Source of the DNA: Deltaproteobacteria bacterium
GTDB taxonomy: Bacteria; Desulfobacterota; Desulfobulbia; Desulfobulbales; Desulfurivibrionaceae
Direction of reading: 5' to 3'
Assembly: GCA_026388735.1 (NCBI GenBank)
Contig: JAPLJG010000109.1
Span: 1 to 64,000 of the forward strand
Length of the DNA: 64,000 nucleotides
The notes under the pieces were generated by a model. The model had not been told where the DNA came from and did not search any database. It was given only the letters and a program-made list of their open reading frames with translations. A program made the translations under genes and the position numbers. This document shows positions 8,570 through 17,311 of the stretch, in pieces. The stretch's first letter is position 1. Each line of letters begins with the position of its first letter.

Positions 8570-9247
8570 TCATGCACCCTGTGCGGAAAGAACGCCCTGG
8601 CGCATGGAGAAAACCCTGGCGCCCTTTTGGGTGGCGGCAAGATCGCTGTTGTGGGTCACCACCACAAAGGTTGTGCCCTGCTCATTATATCTTCTAAACA
8701 GACCCAGGATATCCTTTTCTGTTTCCTCATCCAGATCCCCGGTGGGTTCATCGGCCAAGATAATATCCGGGCAATTGATAAAGGAGCGGGCAATGGCGAC
8801 CCGGCGTTGCTGGCCGCCGGACAGCTGGGAGGGGAAGGCATTGGCCTTGTCCGCCAAGCCGACCTGGTCGAGAATATCCAGGGCAAGATCACGGCTGCCT
8901 GCAGGATTTTGCCCGAAACTCAAGGGCAGCAGAATATTTTCCATGACCGAGAGGGTGGGAATCAGACTGGCGAACTGAAAGATAAAACCGATCTTGCTGT
9001 TGCGCATGGTGGAAAGAGCTCGGTCGGATTGCTGCCAGTTTTCCACGCCATCAATAAAAACCTGCCCACTGTTCGGAGCGGTCAACCCACCGATCAGACT
9101 GAGAAGCGTTGTTTTCCCCGAACCGGAATGGCCCAGAATGACAAGAAAATCCCCTTTATTAATGGAAAGATTCACCGTGTTGACGGCGTGAACCATGGTG
9201 CTTTCCACAGGGTAGGTTTTGGTGAGGTCCTTACATTCGATAATCAC
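8570..9247 (-). CDS. ABC transporter ATP-binding protein (second of the cluster)
   Basis: The 225-aa ATPase has Walker A (GHSGSGKTT), signature (LSGGQQRRVAIARSF) and Walker B (IILADEPTGDLD), again of the LolD/MacB group. It starts with GTG, preceded by a good ribosome site (GAGGGAAAAC before the start). No permease is adjacent on this strand. Its probable partner is the FtsX-type permease at 10846-12039 on the other arm of the divergent locus, because the first ATPase already has its own permease. Confidence 0.92.
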   Translation of the reverse strand: MIIECKDLTKTYPVESTMVHAVNTVNLSINKGDFLVILGHSGSGKTTLLSLIGGLTAPNSGQVFIDGVENWQQSDRALSTMRNSKIGFIFQFASLIPTLSVMENILLPLSFGQNPAGSRDLALDILDQVGLADKANAFPSQLSGGQQRRVAIARSFINCPDIILADEPTGDLDEETEKDILGLFRRYNEQGTTFVVVTHNSDLAATQKGARVFSMRQGVLSAQGA

Positions 9248-9316
9248 GTTTTCCCTCGTTATTAAAGTTCAATGCGGTCATATCCAGGGATCAACAGCCC
9301 CCAGACAAAATCTACT

Positions 9317-9420
9317 GCAAAATTATTTGCCTCTCTATAAAAATGAGGTTGCCAATATACCACCGAGTGGTAATATCGTAAACCTCAATGCGGCATTTTG
9401 TCGCATGGCAATTTGTCGCA
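9317..9420. promoter_or_regulatory. Divergent promoter region with operator-like repeats
   Basis: The 310-base gap 9248-9557 separates the leftward NosL/ABC unit from the rightward propeller gene. It holds three ordered signals: a dyad GCAAA-ATTA-TTTGC at 9317-9330, a dyad TACCAC-CGA-GTGGTA at 9358-9372, and a 13-base direct repeat with one mismatch (GCATTTTGTCGCA at 9393-9405; GCAATTTGTCGCA at 9408-9420). These resemble regulator binding sites. I cannot name the regulator. Confidence 0.5.
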
Positions 9421-9557
9421 CCAGCGAAATCAGCCTTGAACAAGATCGGTGAGCTGGCCGCCTTGTTTAAGGTCATTATAAGTGAACAGACAGCCACCAG
9501 CTGTCGGATGTCGGCATGATCCAACGACTTGCAGGCATTTACAACGAGGAGAAAACA

Positions 9558-10739
9558 ATGCGATTCACCAAAGCTTCCTGGCGCAACTCTCTGATCACCG
9601 GCACCATCGCCCTTGGCTTGTTGGGCGCTGCAACCGCCAACGCGGCAGACTATGCGGGCACCGCTTACATCGCCGGCATGGGCGGCCATTTTGCCAAGGC
9701 CGTGTTCAAAATCGACCCCAAGGCAGAGACCCCCATCACCCTTGACTCCTTGGACAAGGTTGACATCGGCGATGGCAAGACCCATCCTTTCCATGACGCT
9801 CGTATCGACAACAAGGACCGCAATATCATCTACTGGTCCACCTACAAGCCGGATCATGCCGCCAACGAGTCTTACCACTATGGCAAAAGCGACCTGAAGA
9901 CCGAGAAAGTCCTGGTTGACAATACCTTCCCGGTTCCTAAAGAGGTTATGAACACCAAGTCAGGCTACTGCGCTTCCGCCCAGACCAAAGACTACTATAT
10001 GCCCATCTCTATGAACAAACCGGGCTACATCACCATCATCGACAAGAAGACCATGAAGATCAAGCACAACATCTTCTTTGATGGTACTGAAGCAGACGTC
10101 AAGGGCGGCGTTAAGTACACCCACGGCATCAACTCCCCCGACATGAAGGAAATCCTGATCACCATGAACGAGTCCAACTCCGCTCCGAACAACAAGGAGA
10201 TGGGCGAGGTTATCGGCAAGATGCACATGTTCGTACTGGATGCCAAGGCGCTTGAGCAGGGCAAGATCAAGGTTCTGCGTAAGGGTGTGGCAGACGGTAA
10301 TTTCAAGTCCACCGTCAGCTTCCGTCAGTACTACTCACCGGACGGCAAGTACATCGCCAACGCCACCGGCGACATCCTTTTCCTGATCGACGCCAAGACC
10401 CTGAAGACCGTGGCTTCCTTGACCATGGATAAGATGGAAGAGACCCACGATGCTATCTTCACTCCAGACAGCAAGTATGTAATGATCACCACCCGGACCA
10501 AGACCATCTTGCCGGGCTGTGTCGATCCCACCAAACCTTCTGACAGCGAGTGGCGTATGGACGGTCAGGTTCGTCTCTTTGACGTTGCCACCAAGAAACT
10601 GGTTGGCAAAGCGACCTCTACCTGCCTCAAATGCCATGACGAACAGATCGGCACGGACGACAGCGCGCCGCATGCCGTACTCTGCGGTCTTGATGTAAAC
10701 TGGGGTGCAGCGAAGAAGGCTGCAGCAAAGAAGAAATAA
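9558..10739 (+). CDS. Periplasmic beta-propeller protein with C-terminal c-haem site
   Basis: The 393-aa precursor has a signal peptide ending near ATANAADY and a strong ribosome site (GAGGAGAAAACA before ATG 9558). The body shows repeats typical of a YncE/cytochrome-d1-like beta-propeller, such as YSPDGKYIAN, FTPDSKYVMIT and MFVLDAK. Near the end is one CLKCH motif (356-360), so one covalent haem is expected. Additional cysteines occur in SGYCAS, LPGCVDP and VLCGLD. The tail is rich in Ala and Lys. It is transcribed alone up to a strong terminator, with a related ABC permease beyond. It may be the client of the NosL/TlpA/ABC cluster; the substrate is unknown. Confidence 0.82.
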   Translation: MRFTKASWRNSLITGTIALGLLGAATANAADYAGTAYIAGMGGHFAKAVFKIDPKAETPITLDSLDKVDIGDGKTHPFHDARIDNKDRNIIYWSTYKPDHAANESYHYGKSDLKTEKVLVDNTFPVPKEVMNTKSGYCASAQTKDYYMPISMNKPGYITIIDKKTMKIKHNIFFDGTEADVKGGVKYTHGINSPDMKEILITMNESNSAPNNKEMGEVIGKMHMFVLDAKALEQGKIKVLRKGVADGNFKSTVSFRQYYSPDGKYIANATGDILFLIDAKTLKTVASLTMDKMEETHDAIFTPDSKYVMITTRTKTILPGCVDPTKPSDSEWRMDGQVRLFDVATKKLVGKATSTCLKCHDEQIGTDDSAPHAVLCGLDVNWGAAKKAAAKKK

Positions 10740-10767
10740 GTTTTCTTCATCAGCTTTTTGTTCTATA

Positions 10768-10799
10768 GAAAACCGGGGGGCTACAGCCCTCCGGTTTTC
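10768..10799 (+). terminator. Rho-independent terminator after the propeller gene
   Basis: GAAAACCGGGGGGC at 10768-10781 pairs with GCCCTCCGGTTTTC at 10786-10799, with one wobble, a four-base loop, and T-rich sequence in and after the right arm. It begins 28 bases past the propeller stop. Confidence 0.85.
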
Positions 10800-10845
10800 C
10801 TGTTTAATAAACCCGACAACCTCCTCTCTACAGCCCTAAAAAACT

Positions 10846-12039
10846 ATGACACATCGCAACGCGCACACCATCATCGCCATTGCCTGGAAAGGCGTCACTC
10901 GGAAATTGTTCCGCAATCTTGTCTTGATGCTGGCGGTTGCCCTGCTCGTCGCCCTGCTGACCTTTGCCATGCTCTTTAACAAAGCGGTGGAAGATGATAT
11001 CGAGTCGGCAAGTAAACGGCTGGGGGCGGATATTGTCATCGTACCCGTCGAGGCCAAGGGGAGCGCCGAAGAGTTCATCCTGGAAAGCAAGGTCAAAAGC
11101 TTTTATATGGATAAGTTCGTCTTCGACGACATCAGCGAGTTGCCCGACATCAAGCAGGCGACCTACCATATCTACCTCAACACCCTCTCCTCCGGTTGTT
11201 GCAGTATCGACGAAGGTCAGGTCATTGTTTTCGATCAGGACAAGGATTTTGTGATCGCCCCCTGGTTGGAGACCGGGCCCAAGCGCCTGGAACCTGGCCA
11301 AGTGTATGTGGGGAGCTATGTCAACGAGTATCTCGGCCTGATCAATACGGCCAGCCTCTTTGGGAAAGGGGTCAAGGTGGTGGGGCATCTCCAGCAGACC
11401 AGCACCGGACTTGACCATGGGGTGTTCATGCGCATGGATGACCTGAACAAGATCTCTCCCGAGGCAACGGGTGGATATAAACCAGGGAAAATCTCCATCA
11501 TCTTCATCAAGGTCAAGGATGGGGTTTCACCAGGCAAGGTGGTGGCCGAAATCCGCAAGGTCAACCCCACCGTCGGGGTGATGACCAGGGGTGACATCGG
11601 CGCCGACGTTCGGAACACCCTCAAGGATATCCTTCGGGTATTTTCCATAACCATCCTGATCTCTTCGCTTCTCGCTCTGCTCCTCGCCTGGTCAACCTTC
11701 ACGGTGCTTGCCAACGAACGGCGGCGCGAGGTCGGTATTCTTCGGGCCATCGGCGCCCACCAGATTCACATCATGAAGATCTTCCTGGCTGAGGCGTTGC
11801 TGATCAGCGGGATGGGTGGTGTTGCCGGGGTGGTCATGGGCCATTCTCTGATTCACTATCTGGCCAAAGACTTCACCCTACTTCGCAAACTTGGTGCCGT
11901 TTCAACTTTCACCCCAGGCAATATAACCATCGGGCTCATCGCCATGAGTGTCGGCATCGCCATTTGTCTTATCGGCGCAGCCTTCCCCATCCTCCGCCTG
12001 GCCCGGATGGAGCCTTTGCTGGCGATTAAAGACGCGTAA
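10846..12039 (+). CDS. FtsX-family ABC transporter permease (second of the cluster)
   Basis: This 397-aa permease has a helix at about residues 23-42, a large periplasmic domain, and three C-terminal helices with the coupling segment ERRREVGILRAIGAHQIHI. The periplasmic domain contains a triplet-like SSGCCSIDEG motif, an unusual exposed cysteine pair that could bind metal. It probably works with the orphan ATPase at 8570-9247. It is separated from the propeller gene by a terminator, so it may have its own promoter or depend on read-through. The ribosome site is weak. Confidence 0.87.
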   Translation: MTHRNAHTIIAIAWKGVTRKLFRNLVLMLAVALLVALLTFAMLFNKAVEDDIESASKRLGADIVIVPVEAKGSAEEFILESKVKSFYMDKFVFDDISELPDIKQATYHIYLNTLSSGCCSIDEGQVIVFDQDKDFVIAPWLETGPKRLEPGQVYVGSYVNEYLGLINTASLFGKGVKVVGHLQQTSTGLDHGVFMRMDDLNKISPEATGGYKPGKISIIFIKVKDGVSPGKVVAEIRKVNPTVGVMTRGDIGADVRNTLKDILRVFSITILISSLLALLLAWSTFTVLANERRREVGILRAIGAHQIHIMKIFLAEALLISGMGGVAGVVMGHSLIHYLAKDFTLLRKLGAVSTFTPGNITIGLIAMSVGIAICLIGAAFPILRLARMEPLLAIKDA

Positions 12040-12089
12040 TAGCCGACAGCTTTCAGCTATTACGGCAGCCGTGGTTACCAATAAATTTG

Positions 12090-12117
12090 TTGACTTTAGC
12101 CGGAAATCCGCTAAGTT
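12090..12117 (+). promoter_or_regulatory. Candidate sigma-70 promoter for the cobalamin operon
   Basis: TTGACT at 12090-12095 and TAAGTT at 12112-12117 are separated by 16 bases, just before the riboswitch. The -10 match is weak. Confidence 0.35.
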
Positions 12118-12123
12118 TGACGC

Positions 12124-12290
12124 TCATATCTCAGGTGCTCTGAAGAGAGCTTAAAAGGGAACCCGGTGTAAATCCGGGACGGGCCCGCCGCTGTAACCGG
12201 GGACGAGTTTCGCAATAAAGCCACTGTTTTTGAACGGGAAGGCGCGAAACAAGGACGAACCGAAAGTCAGAAGACCTGCCAGAGATAGTA
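12124..12290 (+). promoter_or_regulatory. Cobalamin (B12) riboswitch
   Basis: The leader has the cobalamin-riboswitch core in order: a TCAGGTGCTC-type 5' element, AAAAGGGAACCCGGTG, the conserved GCCCGCCGCTGTAACCGG box, and the 3' box GAAAGTCAGAAGACCTGCC. The spacing between elements is normal for the class. It precedes btuB and the whole corrinoid uptake operon. B12 binding should reduce expression, here most simply through the terminator at 12352-12392. Confidence 0.95.
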
Positions 12291-12351
12291 TGTGTATCGC
12301 ACACCTCTCGTGGACAGTGAGGTGCGGCGCTGGTCCAGTGGATATTTTGGG

Positions 12352-12392
12352 AAATCCCCTGATCGATAATCATCGGTCCGGGGATTTTTTTT
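12352..12392 (+). terminator. Riboswitch-controlled terminator
   Basis: AAATCCCC at 12352-12359 pairs with GGGGATTT at 12380-12387, with further pairing of TCGAT and ATCGG inside, and is followed at once by a run of T. A smaller hairpin (ACCTC with GAGGT, about 12303-12322) sits between it and the aptamer and could serve as an alternative pairing partner. The layout fits transcriptional attenuation. Confidence 0.85.
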
Positions 12393-12453
12393 ATCCGCTT
12401 TCGTGGATGCCCCCGGATCAAAATGGAAAATTTTGGTTGGAGGGATTACAAAG

Positions 12454-14484
12454 ATGAACAAGAAAATGTATGCAGCCATGCTGGCTATGACTGTTGCCTT
12501 GCCGGTTCACGCCCGCAGTGCCGAACCGGTGGCCACCATGGATGAGGTGGTGGTGACGGCGACCAAGACGGCGGAAAAAGTACGCGATGTGCCAAATGCG
12601 GTGGTACTGAAAAACGCCGGAGATATCGAGGACTCGCCAGCCAGGAGTCTCGGCGCGCTGCTGGCTGGCGAACCAGGGCTTGACTGGCGCACCAGGGGCG
12701 ACTACGGCGGGGCCACCGAAGAAATCCACATTCGGGGCATGGGCGGCGACGCCACCCAGGTATTTCTGAACGGCATCAACATCAATTCGCCTTCATTGGG
12801 CACTGCCGATTTGAGCCAGCTGCCATTGGGCAGCATCGATCGGGTTGAGGTGGTCAAGGGGCCTGGCTCCCTGCTCTACGGCACCGGCGCCATGGGCGGC
12901 ACAGTGAACATCCTCACCAAGAGCCCCGAACGTGACAAGGCCGACTTTAAGGTGAAAAGCGGTTTCGGCACCGAGGGGGCGATGGAGTTAGCCGCAGAGC
13001 AGGGCATGTATGTTGCCGACGGCTTGGGCTACTATCTCACCGCTTCACGCCAGGAAAGCGACGGCTTTCGCGACAACAGCAATCTTCGTCATAACGACGC
13101 CTCCCTCAAGCTGGTCTGCGACAAGAACAAACTGCTCTCCGCCAGCCTATATGGCGCCTGGGTCGACCGGGATTACGGAGTGCCAGGGGTGAAACCGCCC
13201 GATGGCACCCAGGAGCATTTTGTCAACGGAACCCGGATGTACAATAGCGAAGCCGCAAGCCTGGTGAACGAGGGAAGTGACCGAAACTTTTACTCGGCGC
13301 TGGAGTTGAAAAGCCAACCGCTTTCCTGGCTGACCCTTGCCCTGCACGGCGACGCCGTGAACATGGAAAATTATTTTTATCAACGATACAACGCAACTGG
13401 TACTGGACAGGAAACCTGGGTCACCAACGGGGTTCTCGGGCTGGAAGCCACGGCGGAGATGCGGTTACCCGAGGGGGTTACCCTGCTGGCAGGAAGTCAG
13501 TACCGCAATTACGATTACACCAACAAGGTTGGCAACCTGGATGCCTATGGGGTGGCGGTGGCTGGCTCCAACACCGAGGCTCAGCATGAGGTCTTCACCC
13601 GAGGCAGCTACGGCGAGGCACAATGGCAGGCGAACCAGTATCTGAAGCTGCTTACTGGCCTGCGTTATGAGGAACACTCCATGTTCGGCCACGAAACCCT
13701 GCCCCGTTTCGGCTTAGTGGTAACCCCCCAGGAAACGACCACCATCAAGCTCGGTCATGGCAAGCACTTCAAGGCACCCACCATGAACGACCTCTACTGG
13801 CCGGAAAATGCCTATGTGCGCGGTAATCCCGACCTGAAACCTGAAACCGGCTGGCACAGCGACCTCACCTTGGAACAGTCCTTTCTGAAAAAGAAGCTGA
13901 CCGCCTCGGCATCCTATTTCAAATGGAACATTGATGATAAAATTGACTGGGCTGAGAATCCAGCATTCCCTGGCCCGTGGGGGGACAAATATACTCCTTC
14001 TAACATCAACTCCTACGAGGCCACTGGTTGGGAATTTGGTTTGGTGGCCAAGCCTTTGGATTCAGTAAAGCTGGGCTTAAGCTATACCCGGACCAATGCG
14101 GAGGAAGAAATGGCTACCGGATTCTGGCGGCAGGCCCAATACACCCCGCGCAATCTATTTAAGGGACAAGCCGACTATTTTCTGCCTTCGGGGCTCACCA
14201 CCAGCGTGGTGGTCCGTTATGTGGGCGATCGACCCGCCTACTATCTCTCGGCTACATCCACTGCACCCCGGTATACCCTGGATTCATACATGACCACCGA
14301 CCTGCGGATAAGCCAGCGTTTCAAGGAACACTGGCTGGCAGCCATCAATTGCAACAATATCTTTGATGCCGGGTATGATACCTACATGGCCAACTTCCGT
14401 GATGAGGCGTTGGGGAGCACCACCCGGCAAGGATACCCTGGCGCGGGCCGCTCGGCCTTTGCCTCTCTTTCCTACGAGTTTTGA
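12454..14484 (+). CDS. btuB: TonB-dependent cobalamin receptor BtuB
   Basis: The 676-aa outer-membrane receptor starts at MNKKMYAAM; ATG 12454 has a good ribosome site (TTGGAGGGATTAC). A signal peptide ends near HARSAEP. A TonB-box-like DEVVVTATK follows, then a plug domain (IHIRGMGGDATQVFLNGI; VEVVKGPGSLLYGTGAMGG) and a long beta-barrel ending in aromatic Phe (SLSYEF). The size matches BtuB-type receptors. Position directly behind a B12 riboswitch and before BtuF/CbiZ, TonB and BtuCD genes identifies the substrate class as corrinoids. Confidence 0.93.
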   Translation: MNKKMYAAMLAMTVALPVHARSAEPVATMDEVVVTATKTAEKVRDVPNAVVLKNAGDIEDSPARSLGALLAGEPGLDWRTRGDYGGATEEIHIRGMGGDATQVFLNGININSPSLGTADLSQLPLGSIDRVEVVKGPGSLLYGTGAMGGTVNILTKSPERDKADFKVKSGFGTEGAMELAAEQGMYVADGLGYYLTASRQESDGFRDNSNLRHNDASLKLVCDKNKLLSASLYGAWVDRDYGVPGVKPPDGTQEHFVNGTRMYNSEAASLVNEGSDRNFYSALELKSQPLSWLTLALHGDAVNMENYFYQRYNATGTGQETWVTNGVLGLEATAEMRLPEGVTLLAGSQYRNYDYTNKVGNLDAYGVAVAGSNTEAQHEVFTRGSYGEAQWQANQYLKLLTGLRYEEHSMFGHETLPRFGLVVTPQETTTIKLGHGKHFKAPTMNDLYWPENAYVRGNPDLKPETGWHSDLTLEQSFLKKKLTASASYFKWNIDDKIDWAENPAFPGPWGDKYTPSNINSYEATGWEFGLVAKPLDSVKLGLSYTRTNAEEEMATGFWRQAQYTPRNLFKGQADYFLPSGLTTSVVVRYVGDRPAYYLSATSTAPRYTLDSYMTTDLRISQRFKEHWLAAINCNNIFDAGYDTYMANFRDEALGSTTRQGYPGAGRSAFASLSYEF

Positions 14485-14492
14485 GAAGAAAT

Positions 14493-16490
14493 ATGCGGAA
14501 TAGATCTGTTGTTATTATTGTTGTACTCGTGCTGCTCTGGGCTGGGGCAACTGCCCCAGCCTGGGCGGACCCGCTACGGGATGCCCAGGGAAAATTTCCG
14601 GTGGATCATCCTCCCCAGCGGGTGGTGTCGCTGGTACCCGCCGCCACCGAGATGCTGGTGGCCGTGGGCGCTGGCGACGCACTGATCGGGGTGACCAGCC
14701 ACGATATTTTGCCGGTGAGCCAAGGGAAAAAAGAGGTGGTGGGAGGTTTCGCCCTCCCCTCCCTTGAGAGGATCGAAGCGCTTCACCCCGATCTGATCCT
14801 GGTCTCCAACCTGCACGGCAAAGTAAAAAAACGTTTTCAAGACCAGTGCGCCGTGGTGGAGCTTGTCCCTGTTCATTCGGTGGAGCAGGCTCTTGAACGG
14901 CTGAACGATCTTGGCACCCTGCTTGGCCGGGGGAAGGAGGCGAATGCTCTAGCCGCCGGTATCCGCGAAGAGTTGGCGCTGATCCGGGCCAAGGTGGAGC
15001 CCATCCCTACTGGCAAGCGTCAGCGGGTGATGAGGCTGATGGGACAGACGCCGCTCATGACGCCGGGGGATGACTCCTTCCAAAACGATTTCATCCGGAT
15101 CGCTGGCGGGATACCTCCCCATTTTGGCAAAAATGGGGAGGCCATCGTGGTGAGCCCAGCTGAAATTATCCGGTTCAATCCGCAGGTCATTTATGTTTGC
15201 GGGGATTCCGCCGCCGAGGCTGTGCTGGCCAACCCGGCCCTGCAAAAAGTAGATGCGGTCAAACACAAAAGAGTGTTCTCATTCCCCTGCGATTTCACCT
15301 GCCGGGCAGGGATCAATATGGGCGGATTTGTCTCCTGGCTGGCGGCACGGGTGTACGAGCAGGAGTTTTCCGATCCATCGCACCAGGCATATCCAGACCA
15401 AATGCTCGATACACGGCCGGTGGCGCTGCCTCTTCCCTATGTCCGGCAGGCGCTGGTGCAAAAAAGCCGGGTCCGCGATTTTATCAACAAAACCCTGGTG
15501 GTTGATTTCACCAAGCCGCAGCGCATACTCTCCACCTTGGAAGGGATGCGGGAGGGCGTCATGAGCGTGGGCAATCATTATTATCCCCCGCCTTCCTGGG
15601 GGCTTGGCCATACCAGTGGCTTGGACGGTTTGCGCCAGATGGTGACTGCAACCCTGGTCCGGCCAGCCGCCCTCACCAGCCTGCTGTTCACCGGGGCGGA
15701 CATGGACCATCTGGTCGTGGTCGAAAAATCGTTTCGCGGCCTCACCGTGTATGCCCTGGTCACTGCCGGAGTCAAAACCAATGCCATGCGTATGGCCAAA
15801 GACAGCGGCAACTTCTACGAACCCGGGACCATCAACATACTATTGCTCACCAACACCCGGTTGAGCGAACAAGCCATGAGCCGGGCGATCATCACCGCCA
15901 CCGAGGCCAAGAGCGCGGCCTTAACCGACCTGGACATCCGCAGCACCTACAGTCCGAACTATGCCGCCACGGGCACTGGCACCGATAACCTTCTGGTGGT
16001 GCAGGGCGAGGGACCCGGGATCGATGGCGCGGGCGGACACACCAAAATGGGGGAACTCATTGCCGCCGCAGTGTATGATGGAGTACGCCAGGCCATCGCC
16101 GGGCAGAACAGGATAACCGCCGGGCGTTCCATCTTTGCCCGGCTGGAGGAGCGGCGGATTAATCTTGCCTCGCTGCTGCCCGCCGAACCCGAGGAATGCT
16201 CCATGAATCGTCAGCACTTGGTTGCCGCCGTGGAGGATGCGCTCATGCAGCCGGAATATGCTGGATTTATGGCAGGCTCGCTGGCTATGAGTGATGCGGC
16301 CCAAGCGGGACTTGCCGATCCGCGGGGGCATGAATCCTGGGCCAAGGCAGTGGCTGCCCGCCTGGCTGGCCGTGCGGTTGAGCCCTGGCAAGAGCGTTTC
16401 CCCGAAGGCCAGTTGCCACCGCTGGTGGCCAAAGCCTTGGAAGCGCTGGTCAATGGGGTATGCGCCAGGGAAAAAGGGAGCGTGGATTGA
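14493..16490 (+). CDS. BtuF-CbiZ fusion: exported corrinoid-binding protein plus adenosylcobinamide amidohydrolase
   Basis: The 665-aa protein begins with a signal peptide (cleavage near PAWADP; ATG 14493 preferred over an in-frame TTG at 14481). Residues about 25-300 match BtuF-type periplasmic binding proteins (RVVSLVPAATEMLVAVGAGD; LEALHPDLILVS-like segment). Residues about 345-560 match CbiZ (GNHYYPPPSWG, KTNAMRMAKDSGNF, ATEAKSAALTDLDI, ATGTGTDNL). About 100 further residues follow that I cannot assign. CbiZ cleaves the nucleotide loop of corrinoids so they can be rebuilt. The signal peptide implies that this happens in the periplasm, which is unusual. A second, normal BtuF lies downstream. 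Confidence 0.85.
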   Translation: MRNRSVVIIVVLVLLWAGATAPAWADPLRDAQGKFPVDHPPQRVVSLVPAATEMLVAVGAGDALIGVTSHDILPVSQGKKEVVGGFALPSLERIEALHPDLILVSNLHGKVKKRFQDQCAVVELVPVHSVEQALERLNDLGTLLGRGKEANALAAGIREELALIRAKVEPIPTGKRQRVMRLMGQTPLMTPGDDSFQNDFIRIAGGIPPHFGKNGEAIVVSPAEIIRFNPQVIYVCGDSAAEAVLANPALQKVDAVKHKRVFSFPCDFTCRAGINMGGFVSWLAARVYEQEFSDPSHQAYPDQMLDTRPVALPLPYVRQALVQKSRVRDFINKTLVVDFTKPQRILSTLEGMREGVMSVGNHYYPPPSWGLGHTSGLDGLRQMVTATLVRPAALTSLLFTGADMDHLVVVEKSFRGLTVYALVTAGVKTNAMRMAKDSGNFYEPGTINILLLTNTRLSEQAMSRAIITATEAKSAALTDLDIRSTYSPNYAATGTGTDNLLVVQGEGPGIDGAGGHTKMGELIAAAVYDGVRQAIAGQNRITAGRSIFARLEERRINLASLLPAEPEECSMNRQHLVAAVEDALMQPEYAGFMAGSLAMSDAAQAGLADPRGHESWAKAVAARLAGRAVEPWQERFPEGQLPPLVAKALEALVNGVCAREKGSVD

Positions 16491-17305
16491 AGACGGATTC
16501 GAGGGCACTGGAACTGTACGCCGCCGGGCAATCGGACAGGCAGGTCACGCCCGGAATCCGGCCCATCCCGGCATCTCTCACTTGGCTTGCCTCTGCCGTT
16601 TTGCACGGAGGGCCCGTGCAGGCCCTGCTGTACACGCTGCTATTGCACGGAGCCCTGCTGGTTGTCTGCCTGGTCGGCTGGCGCCTGTTGCCCATGGAGC
16701 AGGCCCCCCCTTCAGTGATTTCAGTGTTTACCCTGCAGCAGGAAGACGAACCGGAAGCACCGGGTGTAGCACATTCTAGAAATGCGCCCACAGTTAACCA
16801 CATGAAAGCGCCTATTGCCAAGGTGATGGGAGACAATGGAGAGGTGAAGCGTGAAATCACTCCTGCGCTTTTATCTTCCCCGCCTCCCAGATCAGAGGCG
16901 GGCCCTGCCATGGCGCCAGGGCCACCGATGCACACCACTGCCCAACAAGGTGATGGCTTAGGCACCGTTGCCCACAACACCAATCCGATCGCCGGGACGG
17001 GCGAAGGTTCGGCAATCGGCGAGGTGCTGGCCCGTCCACTCTACCAAGCCAATCCGCCGCCGCCCTACCCTCGGCTGGCCAGAAAACTTGGCCAGGAAGG
17101 AGTTGTGCTGCTTGAAGTGCTGGTCTCCGTTACCGGACTTGTGGATGATCTGCGTATTGTTGTGAGCAGTGGACATGAAGCCCTGGATGCCGCAGCCCTG
17201 AACGCGGTGCGTTCCTGGCGTTTTTCCGCAGGCCAGCGCAACAGCCAGTTAGTAGTCATGCGAGTCCGGGTGCCGGTGCGTTTCAGTCTGCGTGCGGAGA
17301 GCTGA
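16487..17305 (+). CDS. tonB: TonB-family energy transducer
   Basis: The 272-aa protein has a cytoplasmic start, one membrane helix (about residues 47-66), a proline-rich periplasmic linker and a C-terminal TonB domain (PPPYPRLARKLGQEG, then VRSWRFSAG). It would energise the BtuB receptor encoded two genes upstream. I place the start at TTG 16487, because GGGAG lies seven bases upstream and the codon overlaps the preceding stop (TTGA). An ATG at 16460 in the same frame gives nine more residues. No exbB or exbD is present in the window. Confidence 0.85.
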   Translation: MKTDSRALELYAAGQSDRQVTPGIRPIPASLTWLASAVLHGGPVQALLYTLLLHGALLVVCLVGWRLLPMEQAPPSVISVFTLQQEDEPEAPGVAHSRNAPTVNHMKAPIAKVMGDNGEVKREITPALLSSPPPRSEAGPAMAPGPPMHTTAQQGDGLGTVAHNTNPIAGTGEGSAIGEVLARPLYQANPPPPYPRLARKLGQEGVVLLEVLVSVTGLVDDLRIVVSSGHEALDAAALNAVRSWRFSAGQRNSQLVVMRVRVPVRFSLRAES

Positions 17306-17311
17306 GGAAAA

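Noticed and set aside
14481..14492. TTG start for the BtuF-CbiZ fusion
   Set aside because: The ATG at 14493 lies better in front of the signal peptide, and the TTG adds only four residues inside the btuB end.
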